Source: Pseudolysinimonas_A sp041984585 (lineage in GTDB: Bacteria; Actinomycetota; Actinomycetes; Actinomycetales; Microbacteriaceae). Taken from it: DNA of 6,275 nucleotides. Position 1 is the first letter of the stretch. The number at the start of each line of letters is the position of its first letter. Location: assembly GCA_041984585.1 (NCBI GenBank), contig JBHIXX010000059.1, positions 1 to 6,275 of the forward strand, written 5' to 3'. The notes beneath the pieces were generated by a model. The model was given only the letters and a program-made list of their open reading frames with translations, searched no databases and had not been told where the DNA came from. Both the position numbers and the translations under genes were made by a program. Positions 5,885 to 6,275 of the stretch are shown here, piece after piece.

Positions 5885-6275
5885 TGGCCACCACGACGAA
5901 GTCCCAGTCGGTCGAGTCACCGGCCGCCTTGCCGGGCCTCGCCAACCAGGCGGTGCTGACGGTGCATGGTCGGGATCAGCCGGGGATCGTGTCGGCGATC
6001 TCCGGGGTGCTGTCGCGGCACGGGGCGAACATCGTGGCGCTGGATCAGTACACGGATGATCCGGAGGGTGGGCAGTTCTTCCAGCGGACGGTGTTCGATC
6101 TGGATGATTTCGTGGTGAATCGGGTTGCTCTGGAGGAGGAGTTGGGGGCGACGCTGGGGGACGGGTTCGATCTGTCGTGGTCGTTGTCGTCGCGGGCGGT
6201 GCCGAAGCGGGTGGCGATTCTGGCGTCGACGAGTGATCACTGTCTGCTGGATCTGCTGTGGCGGCATCGGCGGGG
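5884..6275 (+). CDS. purU: Formyltetrahydrofolate deformylase, N-terminal part (partial)
   Basis: The first 130 codons of PurU, which hydrolyses 10-formyl-THF to formate and THF and so recycles folate when one-carbon units pile up; the window ends inside the gene. After about 20 poorly conserved residues comes an ACT domain (about 22-98) with HGRDQPGIVSAISGVLSRHG (28-47) and FFQRTVFD (65-72). The formyltransferase-like catalytic domain begins with PKRVAILASTSDHCLLDLL (107-125), a PurU signature. Its catalytic residues lie beyond the end of the window. ATG 5884 overlaps the preceding TGA by one base, and GAGG (5870-5873) is ten bases upstream, so it is coupled to the MTHFR-like gene. Codon choice is unlike the NAD genes: 10 of 11 Asp codons are GAT and 12 of 16 Leu codons are CTG. 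In some actinobacteria purU and folD accompany demethylating oxidases that load THF with formaldehyde units; a similar role here is inference. Confidence 0.93.
   Translation, partial: MATTTKSQSVESPAALPGLANQAVLTVHGRDQPGIVSAISGVLSRHGANIVALDQYTDDPEGGQFFQRTVFDLDDFVVNRVALEEELGATLGDGFDLSWSLSSRAVPKRVAILASTSDHCLLDLLWRHRR

Noticed and set aside
4943..5920. A 325-codon minus-strand open frame over the MTHFR-like gene
   Set aside because: It is the antisense shadow of a gene with clear MetF motifs and shows no domain of its own.

Overview
This is a GC-rich stretch from a high-GC actinobacterium. GTG starts, third codon positions almost always G or C, tightly packed genes and TANNNT-type -10 boxes all point that way. 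The gene styles suggest Micrococcales, perhaps Microbacteriaceae, but that placement is my inference and was not tested by a search. All recognisable genes lie on the + strand; the long minus-strand frames are GC-driven shadows.

Left region (1-2200): the tail of L-aspartate oxidase (nadB), quinolinate phosphoribosyltransferase (nadC) and a group I cysteine desulfurase. The first two overlap and the second pair are 5 bases apart, so they form one transcription unit. This is the de novo NAD pathway from aspartate to nicotinate mononucleotide; nadA is probably just upstream, outside the window. The cysteine desulfurase fits as sulfur donor for the [4Fe-4S] cluster of NadA. A strong hairpin at 2262-2285 probably ends the unit.

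Middle region (2321-4835): a stand-alone PLP enzyme of the aminotransferase class V fold, related to cysteine desulfurases but lacking their catalytic-loop cysteine, then a single-chain glycyl-tRNA synthetase (glyS) with its own likely promoter. Hairpins follow glyS.

Right region (4836-6275): a 200-base intergenic regulatory block, then a one-carbon operon made of an atypical methylenetetrahydrofolate reductase-like gene and the first 130 codons of purU (formyltetrahydrofolate deformylase), joined by a TGATG stop/start overlap. The block holds a good sigma-70 promoter (TAGACA, 17 bases, TAATGT). A 26-base inverted repeat sits inside that promoter and is probably a repressor operator. The predicted 5' leader has two mutually exclusive stems and a stretch complementary to the Shine-Dalgarno site. 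Codon choice shifts clearly in this operon, most strongly in purU (GAT, CTG and GTG instead of GAC, CTC and GTC). MTHFR-like and purU genes balance folate one-carbon units; in some actinobacteria purU and folD sit with demethylating oxidases for sarcosine, dimethylglycine or N-methylated amines. Such genes may lie downstream, but none is visible here.

No CRISPR array, tRNA, rRNA, insertion sequence or phage gene was found. The best candidates for something undescribed are the operator and folded leader of the MTHFR-purU operon and the cysteine-less class V enzyme.
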